A stretch of DNA of 64,000 bases from Macrostomum hystrix (Eukaryota > Platyhelminthes > Macrostomidae). The stretch is from contig CATNEN010000038.1 in the NCBI GenBank assembly GCA_950097015.1, positions 23,883,001 to 23,947,000 of the forward strand, written 5' to 3'. The position numbers and the translations under genes are program-made. This document shows, one piece after another, positions 20,754-32,418 of the stretch (positions within the stretch are counted from its first letter, which is position 1; each line of letters opens with the position of its first letter). The notes beneath the pieces are model-generated. The model did no database searches. It was not told the origin of the DNA and worked only from the letters and a program-made list of their open reading frames with translations.

Positions 20754-23700
20754 TTAAGATTGCTCCAGCGATTTGAGTAGATCAGCCAGTTGAGCAGAAC
20801 TAGTTGGAAACTCGCAGAGAGCCAAACCGTGACGAAGCTTCAACTCAGCAGTAGGGTTTGAGCCTGATTGAAGAGCGCGAACTCGCGACTGCAACTGGGC
20901 AGAGTTGGTCTGCGAAAAATTTCAGGTGAGAATATGTTTAAATGGCAATCAATAGTCCCTGTTTTTCAGTATTATTAATAATCATATATTTGCTTTTAAT
21001 GAATAACTTGAAACCCACAATAGTATCGGCTCATTTGAGTAATATCCTACGAATGATGATTTGAGTATATCCTATTCATGATTTGAGTAATATTTTACTC
21101 TTGATTTGAGTAATATCCTACTCATGATTCGAGCAATATCCTACTCATGATTTGAGTATTATCCTACTCGTGATTTGAGTAGTTCGTATTACCCTATTGA
21201 TGATTTCAGTGATGTGATACTTATGATTTGTGTAATATTTTTGCTCACGATAAAATCCAGCTCACCTCATTGGTAATGACCATTGTTCTATCGCCCAGAT
21301 TCATAGCGAGAAACTGGCACTGCTCACTAAACAGCTGATCAGAAGCAGTACCAATCGATTTTAGTAGCTGAAAAATGAGAAACAATATTGAGTGTGCATT
21401 TATAATCTTATTATGTGATAGGGCGGGAGTCATTAATATATAGAGCTGCCCAAAGGCAGTGTACAACTGTTCAGTCTGCGGACTGGCGACGACAATAATT
21501 ATAAAATTTGGTGAAACTAGACCCGCAGCCAGCGATGAGGTGATTGAGCCCACTTAGCTGACTCCTGAGCACACACGCACACGCTCACACAGGTGTGTAC
21601 ATCTGCCCTGACTTTCTTATCGTCAAGGTTGGCTCTCAAAGCCTTCTCTATGCGGCTGCATCCCAAATGAATGTGGCCTCGCCGCGGTACCTTGGTGCGA
21701 GAGATATACGCGTTAACCGCTATACCCTCCTTGGGGAAGCACTATATAAAAAACCGCTTACCGCTCGTTTAGAACCAATTTTCATTGGATCAGCCGACTC
21801 AACTGTGTAGCGCACGACTCTACTAGTAGTAGAAGATGAGACAGAGCTAAGCCGCAGCAGGATGCCAGCTAGAATCTGCCTAGCAACAGCGCTGTGCTCA
21901 TCGCTTCGACTAGCAATGTCATTGTCTAGAGCTCGCTCAATAGCCGCCCGATGCAGCCTACTGAGCGGCTGCGGACCCCCAAGCCGGCGACGAATCTCGG
22001 CTGCGCTAATCGTTGACGAAGTTGACGCAGCTAGGAGATCGTCGCTACGATGCCGGATTTCAACAGCCTGCGGGCCGGCTATAGCGCGCAGTTCCCGCTG
22101 GCCCCGACCATTGGACACGGAGGAGACGATGACAATGTCCAATAGGTCGCCAGTGCGAGCTAGATGTGTGCCACAGCAGAGCTCGCCCTGGTGGCATTCA
22201 GCATTGCTGGCGTCTGACAGAAAACTGACAACACGCACCTGCCAAGAATTGCAGGTAAATATCCTATTATTAGATCTAGAAATCCATAATAATATCTACA
22301 AATCCTATAAAAAGATATACAAATCCTAAATTAGATCTAGAAGCCCACCGGGGGTCAGTGACAGAGCGGTTAACAAGTTTGCCTCTCGTGTCAAGGTCCC
22401 TGAGCTCGATTCCACGGCGAGGCCACATTCATATGGGGCGTCTTCTCCATATAGCCCAGTGAGGGTGTACACTGCCTGACGATGAGAAAGTCAGGGCAAA
22501 TGGGCAGAATTGCCACCTCGCCGGTTGAGGGTCTAGTGTCACCAAATGATGCGCCATTGCCCTCAGCCCTCCTGCAATTACTATTATTATAGTCATAGAA
22601 GCCCCACAATTAGATCTACAAATCTGTAGATCCGCAGATCTGTGTACAGCTGCTCAGTCCATGGACTGATGGAGCTGGAGCCCATTCAACAGCTAGGTGA
22701 ATTAAAGCAATGCAGAGTGAAGTGTTTTGCTAAAGGACACAAAATGACCCATAGGCTACAACTCCTTGGATCTACATAACCTACAATATCGCCAACTCAA
22801 GCAAAAAAGGTCTCACCTTATCAGCATAATCAGTATTCGGCAGTCGCCTAATCCCAGGCAAACTATCAGCCTTTTCTAGAGACATCCATTTGATTCCCAC
22901 AGGCAAATCCTCCTTAATGAATCGATGACAGTCAGCTTCAATAGTTGCTAGGTCGGCCTCTGACAAGTCTTTGTCGTTAATAGAGAAGCTTAGAGTTAAT
23001 TCGTCTGGTCGCACGCAGCTACTCCGTTGCACAGCGTCAGGCCGAAGTTTTACAATAGCTGCCGACAATGCGTGCGTGGCCGTATGGTGCCGCATTAGGC
23101 CCAGTCGCCTATCAGCATTCAGCGACAGCGTGACTTCCGAGCCTAGCTTAGCTGACCAGCCAATCTCCGACGATTGCTGCTGATGCTGATGCTGTTTAAT
23201 TGGTTCAGAACCCGAGCTGGTCTGATTGGCTGTCGGAAAGCTGACTCGATGGAAAACTCGACCCGCGACCTCGATGGCCTCAGCTATGTCCAGTGCGGGC
23301 TGACCTGCCTGAATAGATTAGTGTGATCTAGGGTGCATTGTGGGCTTTTAACCATAGATAGTTTGATGCAATCTGTCATGACGACGATTTGGAAAATATA
23401 GGCAGTTATACACATATGAATCTCACCCTAAGAGAATACGAGACTTCAGGGAATCTCACTCTAAGAGAATACTAGACTTCGGGGAATCTCACCTTAAGAG
23501 AATACGAGACTTCGGGGAATCTCACCCTAAGAGAATACGAGACTTCGGGGAATCTCACCCTAAGAGAATACGAGACTTCAGGGAATCTCACTCTAAAAGA
23601 AGATGAGACTTCGTAGGATCTCACTCTAGGAAAATTCTTAACTTCAGGCTATATCAGTTGCTAATGTTAAACTAAAAAAACCAAGGATTTACCACACTGA

Positions 23701-26700
23701 GAGTTGCCATATCGCTTAGTTGGCCACCAGCTTCGCAATAGAAATTAGTCTTATCCAGCACAAGGTAGAGCTGCCTGTCAGCTGTCTGCGCCTCACCAGT
23801 TGCCTTAGCAACAGTGCTCGCTTGACGCAATTCCGCCGAATCAACTAGACGAGGCGGCGACAGCTCATTGTCCTGAACTGCTAGGCCAATAATGCGAGCC
23901 GTTACTGGTGGGAACTCTGGAGAAATACAGGGTTATTAATATAGAATTTGAGAATCAGGGAAATCGACAACTGGACTCTAAGCATCTGGGAGAGTGGCAT
24001 GGGATTCTGAGAATTCGGGAGAGTGACAGTTCTCTCCTGAGCACTCGGGAGAGTGACAGTTCACTCCTGAGCACTCGGGAGAGTGACAGTTCTCTCCTGA
24101 GCATTCGGGAGAGTGACAGTTCTCTCCTGAGCATTCGGGAGAGTGACAGTTCTCTCCTGAGCATTCGGGAGAGTGACAGTTCTCTCCTGAGCATTCGGGA
24201 GAGTGACAGTTCTCTCCTGAGCATTCGGGAGAGTGACAGTTCTCTCCTGAGCATTCGGGAGAGTGACAGTTCTCTCCTGAGCATTCGGGAGAGTGACAGT
24301 TCACTCCTGAGCACTCGGGAGAGTGACAGTTCACTCCTGAGCACTCGGGAGAGTGACAGTTCACTCCTGAGCATTCGGGAGAGTGACAGTTCACTCCTGA
24401 GCACTCGGGAGAGTGACAGTTTACTCCTGAGAACTCGGGAGAGTGACAGTTCACTCCTGAGCACTCAGGAGAGTGACAGTTCACTCCTGAGCAGTCGGGA
24501 GAGTGATAGTTCACTCCTGAGCACTCGGGAGAGTGACAGTTCACTCCTGAGCACTCGGGAGAGTGTCAGTTGCACTCTAAGTGATATGGAAATTGAGGAT
24601 CACATACTCACCGTAGCTTCGATCATCGAATCTTGTAAACTGGTGCCTAGCTTCAACATCCGTAACCGAAATTTGATCAGCGATCAGTCGTAAACTAGAC
24701 GCAGCGTTGGCAACAAAAGAATCTCGTTGTCCAGTCTGATTTCTAATCAGCAGATCTTTGGCAGCGGCCAATACGCCAGCTGACAGTGGCACCGAGTGTA
24801 ATTCGGCAAAGAATGCTACAACATCCAGGGAGCAGCGACCGCCGGGTGTCGTTAGGAAATCCACCAGCCTCTCTGGCGAGCTGCACGCCTCAGCCAGAAC
24901 AGCCGGTGTGAGCCGATCCAATGGTAGGCCGGCTAGAATAGCGGCCTCTTCTTCTAGAAGCAGACATGGCGCATTTTTAGCAATCATATTAGCCAATTCC
25001 GGATGAGCAGAAGCTAATGATTCGCCAATAAGTGGCGCCAACCTAGCTAGGGACCCCGGCTTTAGTCTCAACCGATAAGCGGCATGCAGAGCAGCCCTAG
25101 TGGCCAATTGTCTGAGCTTGTGCTCGGAGCCGCGCGCTCCGGGACGCAAACCGTCGCCAATGGCAACGGCTAGAGAGCGCGCGTGATCAGCTACAATGCG
25201 CAGCGAAGTGTCCAATCGGTAGGACGGTTGATTAGGCGACACGGCACCGGAATAGGCGGGGCCGCCGCTGTTCGTGGCTAAACTGGCGAATAGCGGCGTA
25301 AATAGGTCGGTGTCGTAGGCCGAGGTCACGCCCTTGACGGTGGCAGGTTAGGTCAATTTAGTTGGGATCAATGGGGTGAGAAGTGGAAGAACTACGGGAT
25401 CGGAACTGGGGTGAGAAGTGGAAGAACTACGGGATCGGAACTGGGGTGAGAAGTGGAAGAACTACGGGATCGGAACTGGGGTGAGAAGTGGAAGAACTAC
25501 GGGATCGGAACTGGGGTGAGAAGTGGAAGAACTACGGGATCGGAACTGGGGTGAGAAGGGGTAGAATTGCTGGATCGAAACTAATGGTAAAAAGGGTAGA
25601 ATTATAGGATAGGAACTAGGGTGAGAAAGGGTAGAATTATGGGATCCGAACTGAGATGAGAAGGGGTAGAATGGGATCGGAACTGGGGTAAGAAAGGGAA
25701 GAATTATAGGATCTGAACTGGGGCGAGAAGGGATAGAATTTTGGGATTGGAACTGGGGTGAGAAGGGTGAGAAAAGACACACCTGCACAAGAGCCGCGAG
25801 CCGCTCCAGACCCATGCCAGTGTCCACAGTTCGCATTGCCAATGAAGACAGCTCACCAGAACCAATATTAGGCCTCAGCTTGTCCATAAATACTAGATTC
25901 CATAGTTCAACAACATCAGGCGCCGATGTATTAACGAAACACCTGGCGCATCTGCCGCCAACGTGATCGAAATGAATCTCGGTGCTAACTCCGCACGGGC
26001 CAGTGTCGCCCATCTCCCAGAAATTGTGCTCAATGCCAAATGGTAATAGGCGCTGATCGCTAACGCCTAGGCTAAGCCAGATGTCGCGAGTCTCAGAGTC
26101 TGCGGGCAGGCCTAGCTCCGGGCAGCCGCCAAAATAGGTGATGTACAGCTGAGAGGCTGGCAGCTTCATTGTCTGGAAGATTTTCGGAGGAAAATAACAA
26201 TTTGAAATCTAATTCTAATGCTAATTCATGATAGCTCAAAAACCAAATCACCGCATTTTTCTGAAACTCTTAAAGTACTTTTAAATCCATCCGAAGTCAG
26301 CAACGTCGAGATATTCAGCGATTCTTGTCGAAGAATCTGGTGACAAGGACAGCTGACATTGAAACAACTAACAATTTAATCAATCCAAAATAGTCGAAAA
26401 TGATTGCCGACATGGTTACATGATGAATTTTGTGAGCAGAAAACCAGACACCCCAACGAGAATCGTTCGATGAATATCTCGACGATGTCGATGTTTTGTG
26501 ATTCTGTTTGAGCGTCAACCTAAAAGGCACAGTGAGAGTGTACACTGCCTGAAGATGAGAAATTCAGGGCAGATGTTCGCGTATGCTTGCGCACGCTATC
26601 TGTGTGCGTGTGTGCTCAGGAGTCAGCGAAATGGGCAACGTGCGCTGTTTTTTCTCGAGACTAAGTACGCTCGTAGCTCGTAGAAGTGAAAGTTAAAAAG

Positions 26701-27304
26701 TTACCTCCGTTAAAAACTTCCAAGCCATCTGGCAGGCGTCGCGTTTCCAATAATCGCCAAAGGACCAATTGCCAAGCATTTCAAAGAATGTGTGGTGACT
26801 GCCATCGCGTCCAGCGGATTCTAGATCATTGTGCCGACGACCGCCAACACGAATGCAGCGTTGAACGCTGGCTGCCCGTTTTAAATCGGCAAATCGGGAG
26901 CCCGGCTCGCCTAGAATGCGAGACTTGAACTGGTTCATGCCGGCGTTAATAAAGAACGAGCCTTCGCCATCGCGGGCAACCACAGACGAGGATGGCACAA
27001 CTGTGTGACTGAGCGAACTAGAACTAAAATGATCTAGAAAACGTGCTCGAATCTCCGAACTGCTAATTAAATTTGGCGATTGTTTCAATAGCCAAGGCCG
27101 GCGGATACGCCTAGGTAGTTGGGGCAGGTCGCAAGCGACAGACGATGATGCAGCAGAGGTGGCCACTGCTGGCGAACCGCCGCAACCTAGCGGGCCGCCA
27201 TACGAACTGCTGGCCAAGTTGCTGCTGGACAGAAGGCGACGATGGATTGAGCACAGAGACGATGGCGATGATGAAGATGAGGATAGTGCATGGCGAAGAT
27301 GAGC
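20754..27304 (-). CDS. AARS2: Mitochondrial alanyl-tRNA synthetase (8 exons seen, 1053 aa)
   Basis: Exons, 5' to 3' on the minus strand: 27304-26705, 26172-25783, 25332-24612, 23916-23693, 23308-22817, 22238-21762, 21367-21266 and 20909-20754 (TAA). All junctions are GT-AG and in phase. The product charges mitochondrial tRNA-Ala. Class II motif 2 region reads [20 protein letters not shown] and [10 protein letters not shown], preceded by NAGMNQFK; motif 3 reads DTGMGLERL. The editing domain retains its zinc ligands, HTATH in exon 5 and CCGTH in exon 6 (canonical CGGTH), so deacylation should be active. The N-terminus ([17 protein letters not shown], then HRRLL) is Ser/Arg-rich with no acidic residue for about 60 positions, as expected of a presequence. 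No in-frame ATG precedes the catalytic core: the first exon begins in phase 0 after CTATTCAG. The start is therefore in an unseen exon or a spliced leader. Human AARS2 is of similar length. Confidence 0.92.
21020..21240. repeat. ~23-bp minisatellite in the last AARS2 intron
   Basis: Diverged copies of ATGATTTGAGTAATATCCTA plus CTC, between the exons at 21266 and 20909. Confidence 0.85.
21553..21722 (-). mobile_element. tRNA-derived SINE, family A, minus orientation
   Basis: Read on the minus strand it has the family landmarks: GTTAACGCG head, GGCGAGGCCACATTCATTT, AAAGTCAGGGCAGATGTACA and GTGTGTGCTCAGGAGTCAGC. It is internally shortened. It lies in the AARS2 intron 21368-21761, in the same orientation as the gene. 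Confidence 0.75.
22350..22595 (+). mobile_element. tRNA-derived SINE, family A
   Basis: Head GTGACAGAGCGGTTAACAAG (A-box-like), GAGCTCGATTCCACGGCGAG (B-box-like), CACTGCCTGACGATGAGAAA, and the tail GGTCTAGTGTCACCAAATGA ending in CCTCCTGCAATTACTATTAT. It lies in the AARS2 intron 22239-22816, antisense to the gene. Confidence 0.82.
22640..22752 (-). mobile_element. SINE family B fragment, minus orientation
   Basis: Contains the tail palindrome CAGTCCATGGACTG (22659), AGCAATGCAGAG and AAAGGACACAAA, the reverse complement of the family B body. It is adjacent to the family A copy in the same AARS2 intron. Confidence 0.7.
23425..23640. repeat. 32-bp minisatellite in AARS2
   Basis: About six copies of GGGAATCTCACCCTAAGAGA plus ATACGAGACTTC, in the intron between the exons at 23693 and 23308. 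Confidence 0.92.
24005..24590. repeat. 30-bp minisatellite in AARS2
   Basis: About nineteen copies of a 30-bp unit containing CATTCGGGAGAGTGACAGTT then CTCTCCTGAG. Copies are nearly identical. Because 30 is a multiple of 3 and the unit lacks stops in several frames, long open frames run on both strands; none is a gene. The array ends about 20 bp from the exon boundary at 24612. Confidence 0.96.
25365..25765. repeat. 35-bp minisatellite in AARS2
   Basis: About eleven copies of GGGATCGGAACTGGGGTGAG plus AAGTGGAAGAACTAC, the left six almost identical and the right ones diverged. It fills the 25333-25782 intron almost edge to edge. Confidence 0.95.
26515..26665 (+). mobile_element. SINE family A, 5'-truncated
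   Basis: Starts at the internal AAAGGCACAGTGAGAGTGTA and runs through CACTGCCTGAAGATGAGAAA and GTGCTCAGGAGTCAGCGAAA. The tRNA-like head is missing. It lies in AARS2 intron 26173-26704, antisense to the gene. Confidence 0.75.
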
Positions 27305-29784
27305 CTGAATAGTTTTGTAGAAGGAAGACTTTAATTATGCAATTATTTACACTTGTCTCATGTAACAGTTGAATAGAAATTACATCTAACTATTATCAGC
27401 TTATTATATGTACTGGGCTTTTAACTTACAAATTGAATTGTCTTGGTCCTCTTTAGTAGTGCCAATGATGTCACATTTTTACAAATAAAGCACATTTTCA
27501 ATTAGTACTCCAAAGCTGAAAACTAGTATATTTGTTATACATATAAATTGAAAGCACACACAAAATAACAAAAAATTCATTACTAAACACCATTTATGTA
27601 GAAAAAAAATTATCCATTTTCTAGTATAAAGTTCAAACTAAACCAAGAAATAAAACCTATTTTAGGACTAGTCCAGTGTACTAATATTCTAGCTTGAACA
27701 TTCAACTTTTTGTTTTGTTAGTCAAAGATCACATGGCCTTGCTGAATAACTTGATTTTATTTACTAGATTAATGATTGTAGATTGCTATTATTGCTACTA
27801 AGACTACCTAAAATTATAGTGACCATCCTCAGATCATGTTGCCAATGTTTACCCTTGGCTAAACATTTTGACACTTAACAAACAACTATAACAAAGCGTT
27901 CGCAAAGGGACTAGTTAGCTAAGACTACTACAAAAACCTAGTAACTCATATTAGGGACTCTAGTGAGCGAAAAAAAACGAAAAAAGTGAAAACAGATAAA
28001 AAACAATGCTATGTTCTAATGAAAAAAAGAACATAAATTTTATGTTTAGAAAATAAAGCCTACTATCCATAGAAAGAAGATAAAATTTACTTTACAACAA
28101 GTATTTATACTCTACAATTTGTGCATAAACAAAAAAGTTTTATGGTGCCAAAGCTTGTTACTTTTTTAAAGTATTTGTTGTGTGATCCAAATTTAGAAAA
28201 AACTACCTTAGATAGAACTTAGAAATTTTACTAATGCAATGATACTGATATAAATAGATTAAAAATTAAGAAATAGGTTATCAAAATCTATATAAACAAT
28301 TCTTTTTAGTAAAAGACTGTTTTTTTTACTTTGTGAATTTTTTGGTTGAAATTTTCTTTTCTTTGTTTATTGTAGTATTTTCTAAGTTTATCCCATTAAA
28401 ATTTTATGTAGAATTTTATGTAGAATATGATATACTCTTATATATACTTTTTTATTTTCCTTTAGCGGAATCTACCGGAAACATGTTTCTCTAATGTACC
28501 CCTTTTAGGCATTTCAGATGGCTTTTGCAATTGACTGTAAATAGTAAATTGATGTCTATGTGACATCTATTTGTTAAGCTATGGAATAGGTATGGCTTTG
28601 TCACTTGTTTAAAGTCAAAAGAGTTTTATATTGTAAACAAATAAACACGTCTTGTCAGCATAATAATCCTATTTGATGTGAAATCGAAATTTAGTACTTT
28701 AATAAGTGTTAATAGAAGTATATATAATCCATAGAGTAGATAAAAAATGAACTATAGGCCTATGCTTTTGGAATTTTTAAAATACATAAAAAAATAAAGT
28801 TATTGCAATTTTTATGTCTTCCAAGTAAAATCTATCACAGCCCCTTATGGGAAAAATACATTATGAAAACAACTAAAATTTGGATCAAAAATAGATTAAC
28901 TTTTTTATTACTTGACATATTTATGAGTGAGGTGTCTTTTAACTCAGACAAGCAATATGTGTAACATAAGAAAACCAAAAATAAGGAATTTTTTTACTTT
29001 CTGACTGGAGCCCCTACTCATAATTCAGCTATAAGTTAAAGAAAGCTAGTTAGTGTTGTGTAGTATATCTGACTTTTGGCTGCTGCCACAATATCTTAGA
29101 TTAACACTAGCAATAAATAAATAACTTTTTTAATTGCTAGATATCTGCGTACTTGTGTGAACTTGTTAGATAGGCCTGACACATTGTTAACCTATTTGAT
29201 ATTGACAACAAGCAAATCAAAATAATTTCCCTAGATGTAGTCTGTTTCTTGCTCTTTGTTAGGCCAACTGTTTAAAAAAATTATAAAGTTGCAAGCATTT
29301 GAGCTATCTTATGTTCTGTTTTTATTTGAAGTTTAAATTAGGCCTACATTTATTTATCCTTTTACCTTGTCTGATTGGCATATAGCTGTAGGCCCTAAAA
29401 GCAATTTCCCTTTGGTATAATTTGGCAAAAACTGAAGTAGTCCCCTAAAGAAAGACAAATTCTTTCTGGCATATGGGCAGCATGATCCAGACTAGGCATA
29501 TGGTCAAACCCTAATTTACCCTTACCACATCATACATGCGCAAAACCCGGCTGACCCAGCCAAACCCGCCGGTTGAAACGAGGGCCAAGCAAGGTAAGTC
29601 GCAAAAACCAATCGACCAAGAGCAAAAAAATCAGAGGGGGGACCAAGGGACAAAAAAGGAAGGCATGAAGAAAAGGAAAAAGGGGAGAGAAAAAGAGAGC
29701 AAATGAGAGCAAACTAAGTCGTAAATAGAGCAAAAACTAAGTCGCACGGCCGGATAAGATTTGGGAGGTTGCGCATGTGAATCC
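27305..29784. other. AT-rich gap upstream of AARS2
   Basis: Unique, strongly AT-rich DNA with many copies of the word AGGCCTA and no satellites, quite unlike the gene-bearing parts. A 5' exon of AARS2 could lie here but none could be recognised. 29578-29745 is a purine-rich dispersed repeat related to 34912-35180 (separate entry). Confidence 0.4.
29578..29745. repeat. Dispersed repeat, copy 1
   Basis: Begins ACGAGGGCCAAGCAAGGTAA and shares with 34912-35180 the order GAGGGCCAA, GTAAGTCG, AGCAAAAAAATCA (here), GGGACCAAG or GGGATCAAG, and later AACTAAGT. Nature unknown. Confidence 0.55.
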
Positions 29785-32418
29785 GGTCCATTTCGGTGAC
29801 AAGTCATTTCGGCGACAACCATTTTGGCGACAAGTCATTTCGGCGACAACCACTTCGGCGACAAACATCGAAACCGCAGTAACAATGGATCTGATAGTGT
29901 TTGCTTATTGAGTATGTAATGTATTTGATTGTTCTACTTCTTAATGTATTCCTGTTATAGTATTTGTTTTAACATGTAATATAAATAGCGAGTTTGGATC
30001 AGTTATGGTCCGCGCTCTATGTGCGTCAACCTCACCTGTCTTACTTATAAGTAGCATCGTTTGCAGTCACCAATATTTTATAACTAACATGTTTGTTATC
30101 TACTTCGTTATTCTACACAGGTAGAAGTGCTGTCGCGACTTTCGTCTCTGCCTTCTGTCCTCTATTCACTCTTTCGTTCTCTGCACTTTTCTTGTTTACA
30201 TCGTCCAGTTCAGTCTAGTTCTTTCTCTCTCGTTATCTCTGTGGCTGATCTCTTTTTCTCTATCCTTTCGTTCTTTCCTCCCTTCTGATTCGTCTGCCGC
30301 TCACATTCTAACCTCCTCTCCTACCCTCACTCGCGCACTCTTGTTATCATACCGCCAACCTCCAGTCTGTTCAACTTAACCATGTTTAAATATATAGTCC
30401 AGGGCACACGCCCTCTCACACTTCACCTGACTTCGCTACTCGCAGTTATTCAGTCATGTTTAGCTGTGTTGTTTGCCACGATCTGGTCAGACATAGGCAG
30501 CAAGCGCTGCAATATGACGAATGTTCCAGGTGGCAGCATAGGACCTGCAACAGCAGCGTGACACAGCAGCATTACCGCCAGCTACAGAGACTGGAGAGCT
30601 TCGACTGGTTGTGCAGCCTGTGCTCATGGCCAGTGCCTGAGCAGCCTGAGCCTGAGCAGCCTGACCCTGAGCAGCCTGAGCCTGAGCAGCCTGACCCTGA
30701 GCAGCCCGAGCAGCCTGAGCAGCCTGAGCCTGAGCGAATTGATTGGCAAGAACAGCAACGGCAAGGTGCTGTCCCAGTAGAAGTACCCCCGCCTCAACAT
30801 CTCACACCACGAATTGCAGTACCATTCGAAATTGTTCGTGGCGGTTCAACCAGAGGCAAAGACTCGCTTGTTGTGGATGGCAGATTTACTTTTATCATCA
30901 GCCGCAGATGAGGAGAGGTGGTGTACTGGAGGTGCACAACGCGTAATACCAAGGCGACATGCAAGGCCACAGCGACTCAGCGAGGCAACCTGTTCACGCC
31001 AGGCCCCGCACAGCACAACTATGAGGCGCAGTACCGGCCTGCTGAGAGGAAGAGGCTGCGCCAGGCAGTTGCAGCGTGAGCTAAGCAGCAGCTCTTCATG
31101 TCGGCGCCACAGATTGCATGCGAGGAGCTGCTGGCTGTTATCGACACCTTCCGGCATGGACCGCAGATGCCCAATCCACAACTGCTGGCCCGCACTGCCA
31201 ATCGCAAGCGTGCGGCAGACCGACCGGAGGAACCGGCCGACATTAATTTCGAATTGCATGCCTCGGTGCCTGAGAACTTTGTCGTGCATGACATCAGAGA
31301 ACCTGGTCAACGACATCTGCTGATGGCAACACCCGCAATGCTACACTATCTCCAACGCGCGACGAACTGGTACCTAGACGGCACATTCAGTGTTGTACCA
31401 GCGCCATTTCAGCAGCTGTACTCACTGCACACATTTGTTGTCGGCCCTGAAGGGCACTTAAAGCAGGTGCCATTGCTAATGGTGCTAATGTCTAGTAGAG
31501 GCTACGAGGACTACCGCTTAGTCTTCACTTTCGCCCGTGATGTCCTCTATGGCCGGCCATCTGAGTGCATGATGGACTACGAGGCAGCGGTGTGGCGAGC
31601 AGTACACACCGAGTTTCCAACAGCAACGCGGCATGGTTGTGCCTTTCATTTCACCCAGGCTATCTACCGCCGCATCCTCACCACTGGCCTCGCACCAGCG
31701 TACTCGAATGATGACAGCACGCAGACATTCTGCCGACAACTCATAGCATTGCCATTTCTGCCTGGCAACAGAATCGCGAATGCCTTCTACACACTGCGGA
31801 GCACGGTCACCGATGTTGAACTGAATGGCCTCTGTGACTACGTCCAGGGCACATGGATCTGCGGCTCCAGCTGGCGAGTGCAGGAGCTCTCAGTCTATCA
31901 GCTAGCCATTAGAGCAAACAATGATCTGAGGGCTGGCACAACAAGCTACAGTGCCATGCTATGAGGGCTAATGTGCAGTTCTACTTGCTGCTGAAGCTGC
32001 TGCACCAGGAGGCCCGCCAGGTTGAGATTGATGCAGCGCTACTTAGCCAGGGTGCCACTCGTCGGGACGCACGGCCAGCAGTCCGTGCAAGGCAGGAGGC
32101 CTACTTCCGTCTCTGGGCGGAGTATGAGGCCAGCCCCAGGACTTTAGAGGGACTTCTGCTCGCTTGCAGCTGCATGAATGCCCCTGTGGGACAGTAAGGT
32201 CTTTTACTTTTAATCGAACTTATAGATCTAATCGAGATCACAGTGCATTTGTTGCCGATTTGTTCCGCGCTTCTGCCAATTTGACAGATTTGTGACTTCT
32301 TTTATTCGATTTAAATAAAAGTAAAAAAATATATAAATAAAATAAATTTGTTCCACGGCTTCAAAAGTATTGTCACTGAAATGGTTGTCGCCGAAATGGT
32401 ATGTCGCCGAAATGGACT
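29785..32418 (+). mobile_element. Mutator-like (MULE) DNA transposon, decayed autonomous copy
   Basis: Bounded by inverted terminal regions built from short repeated modules. The left end (29785-29870) has five copies of CATTTCGGCGACAA or close variants; the right end (32370-32418) has three in the opposite orientation, ending CCGAAATGGACT. Between them is a broken transposase reading frame (separate entry). The element is GC-richer than the AT-rich DNA around it. No clear target duplication was seen. The same modules form the ends of the short element at 44918-45405. Confidence 0.8.
30456..32197 (+). pseudogene. MULE transposase with PHD-like and FLYWCH fingers, broken
   Basis: One frame runs from ATG 30456 to 31964, interrupted by TGA at 30909-30911 and TGA at 31077-31079; both fit CGA to TGA changes. 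The N-terminus has a PHD-like cysteine/histidine pattern (CVVC, YDECSRWQHRTC, WLCSLC), then an EQPEPEQPD repeat at 30640-30735. Between the two stops is a FLYWCH-type finger (VYWRCTTRNTKATCKA, then QHNYEAQ). After the second stop comes the MULE domain: WYLDGTFSVVP carries the first acid, MMDYEAAVW the second, and CAFHF is the family C-x2-H. Near 31930 a 1-bp loss shifts the frame at the codon just before the conserved GWH, and the rest continues in the frame ending at 32197 (RANVQFYLLLKLLHQEA). With three lesions it cannot encode a full transposase. Confidence 0.85.

Noticed and set aside
23908-24693. 261-codon + strand frame with RESDSSLLS repeats, plus two antisense frames
   Set aside because: It is a 30-bp satellite inside an AARS2 intron on the other strand. 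Openness follows from a period divisible by 3.
29785-32418. The PHD-like and MULE frames as two intact host genes
   Set aside because: They share one frame broken by two stops and a 1-bp shift, and are bracketed by inverted terminal modules, so they form one dead transposon gene.
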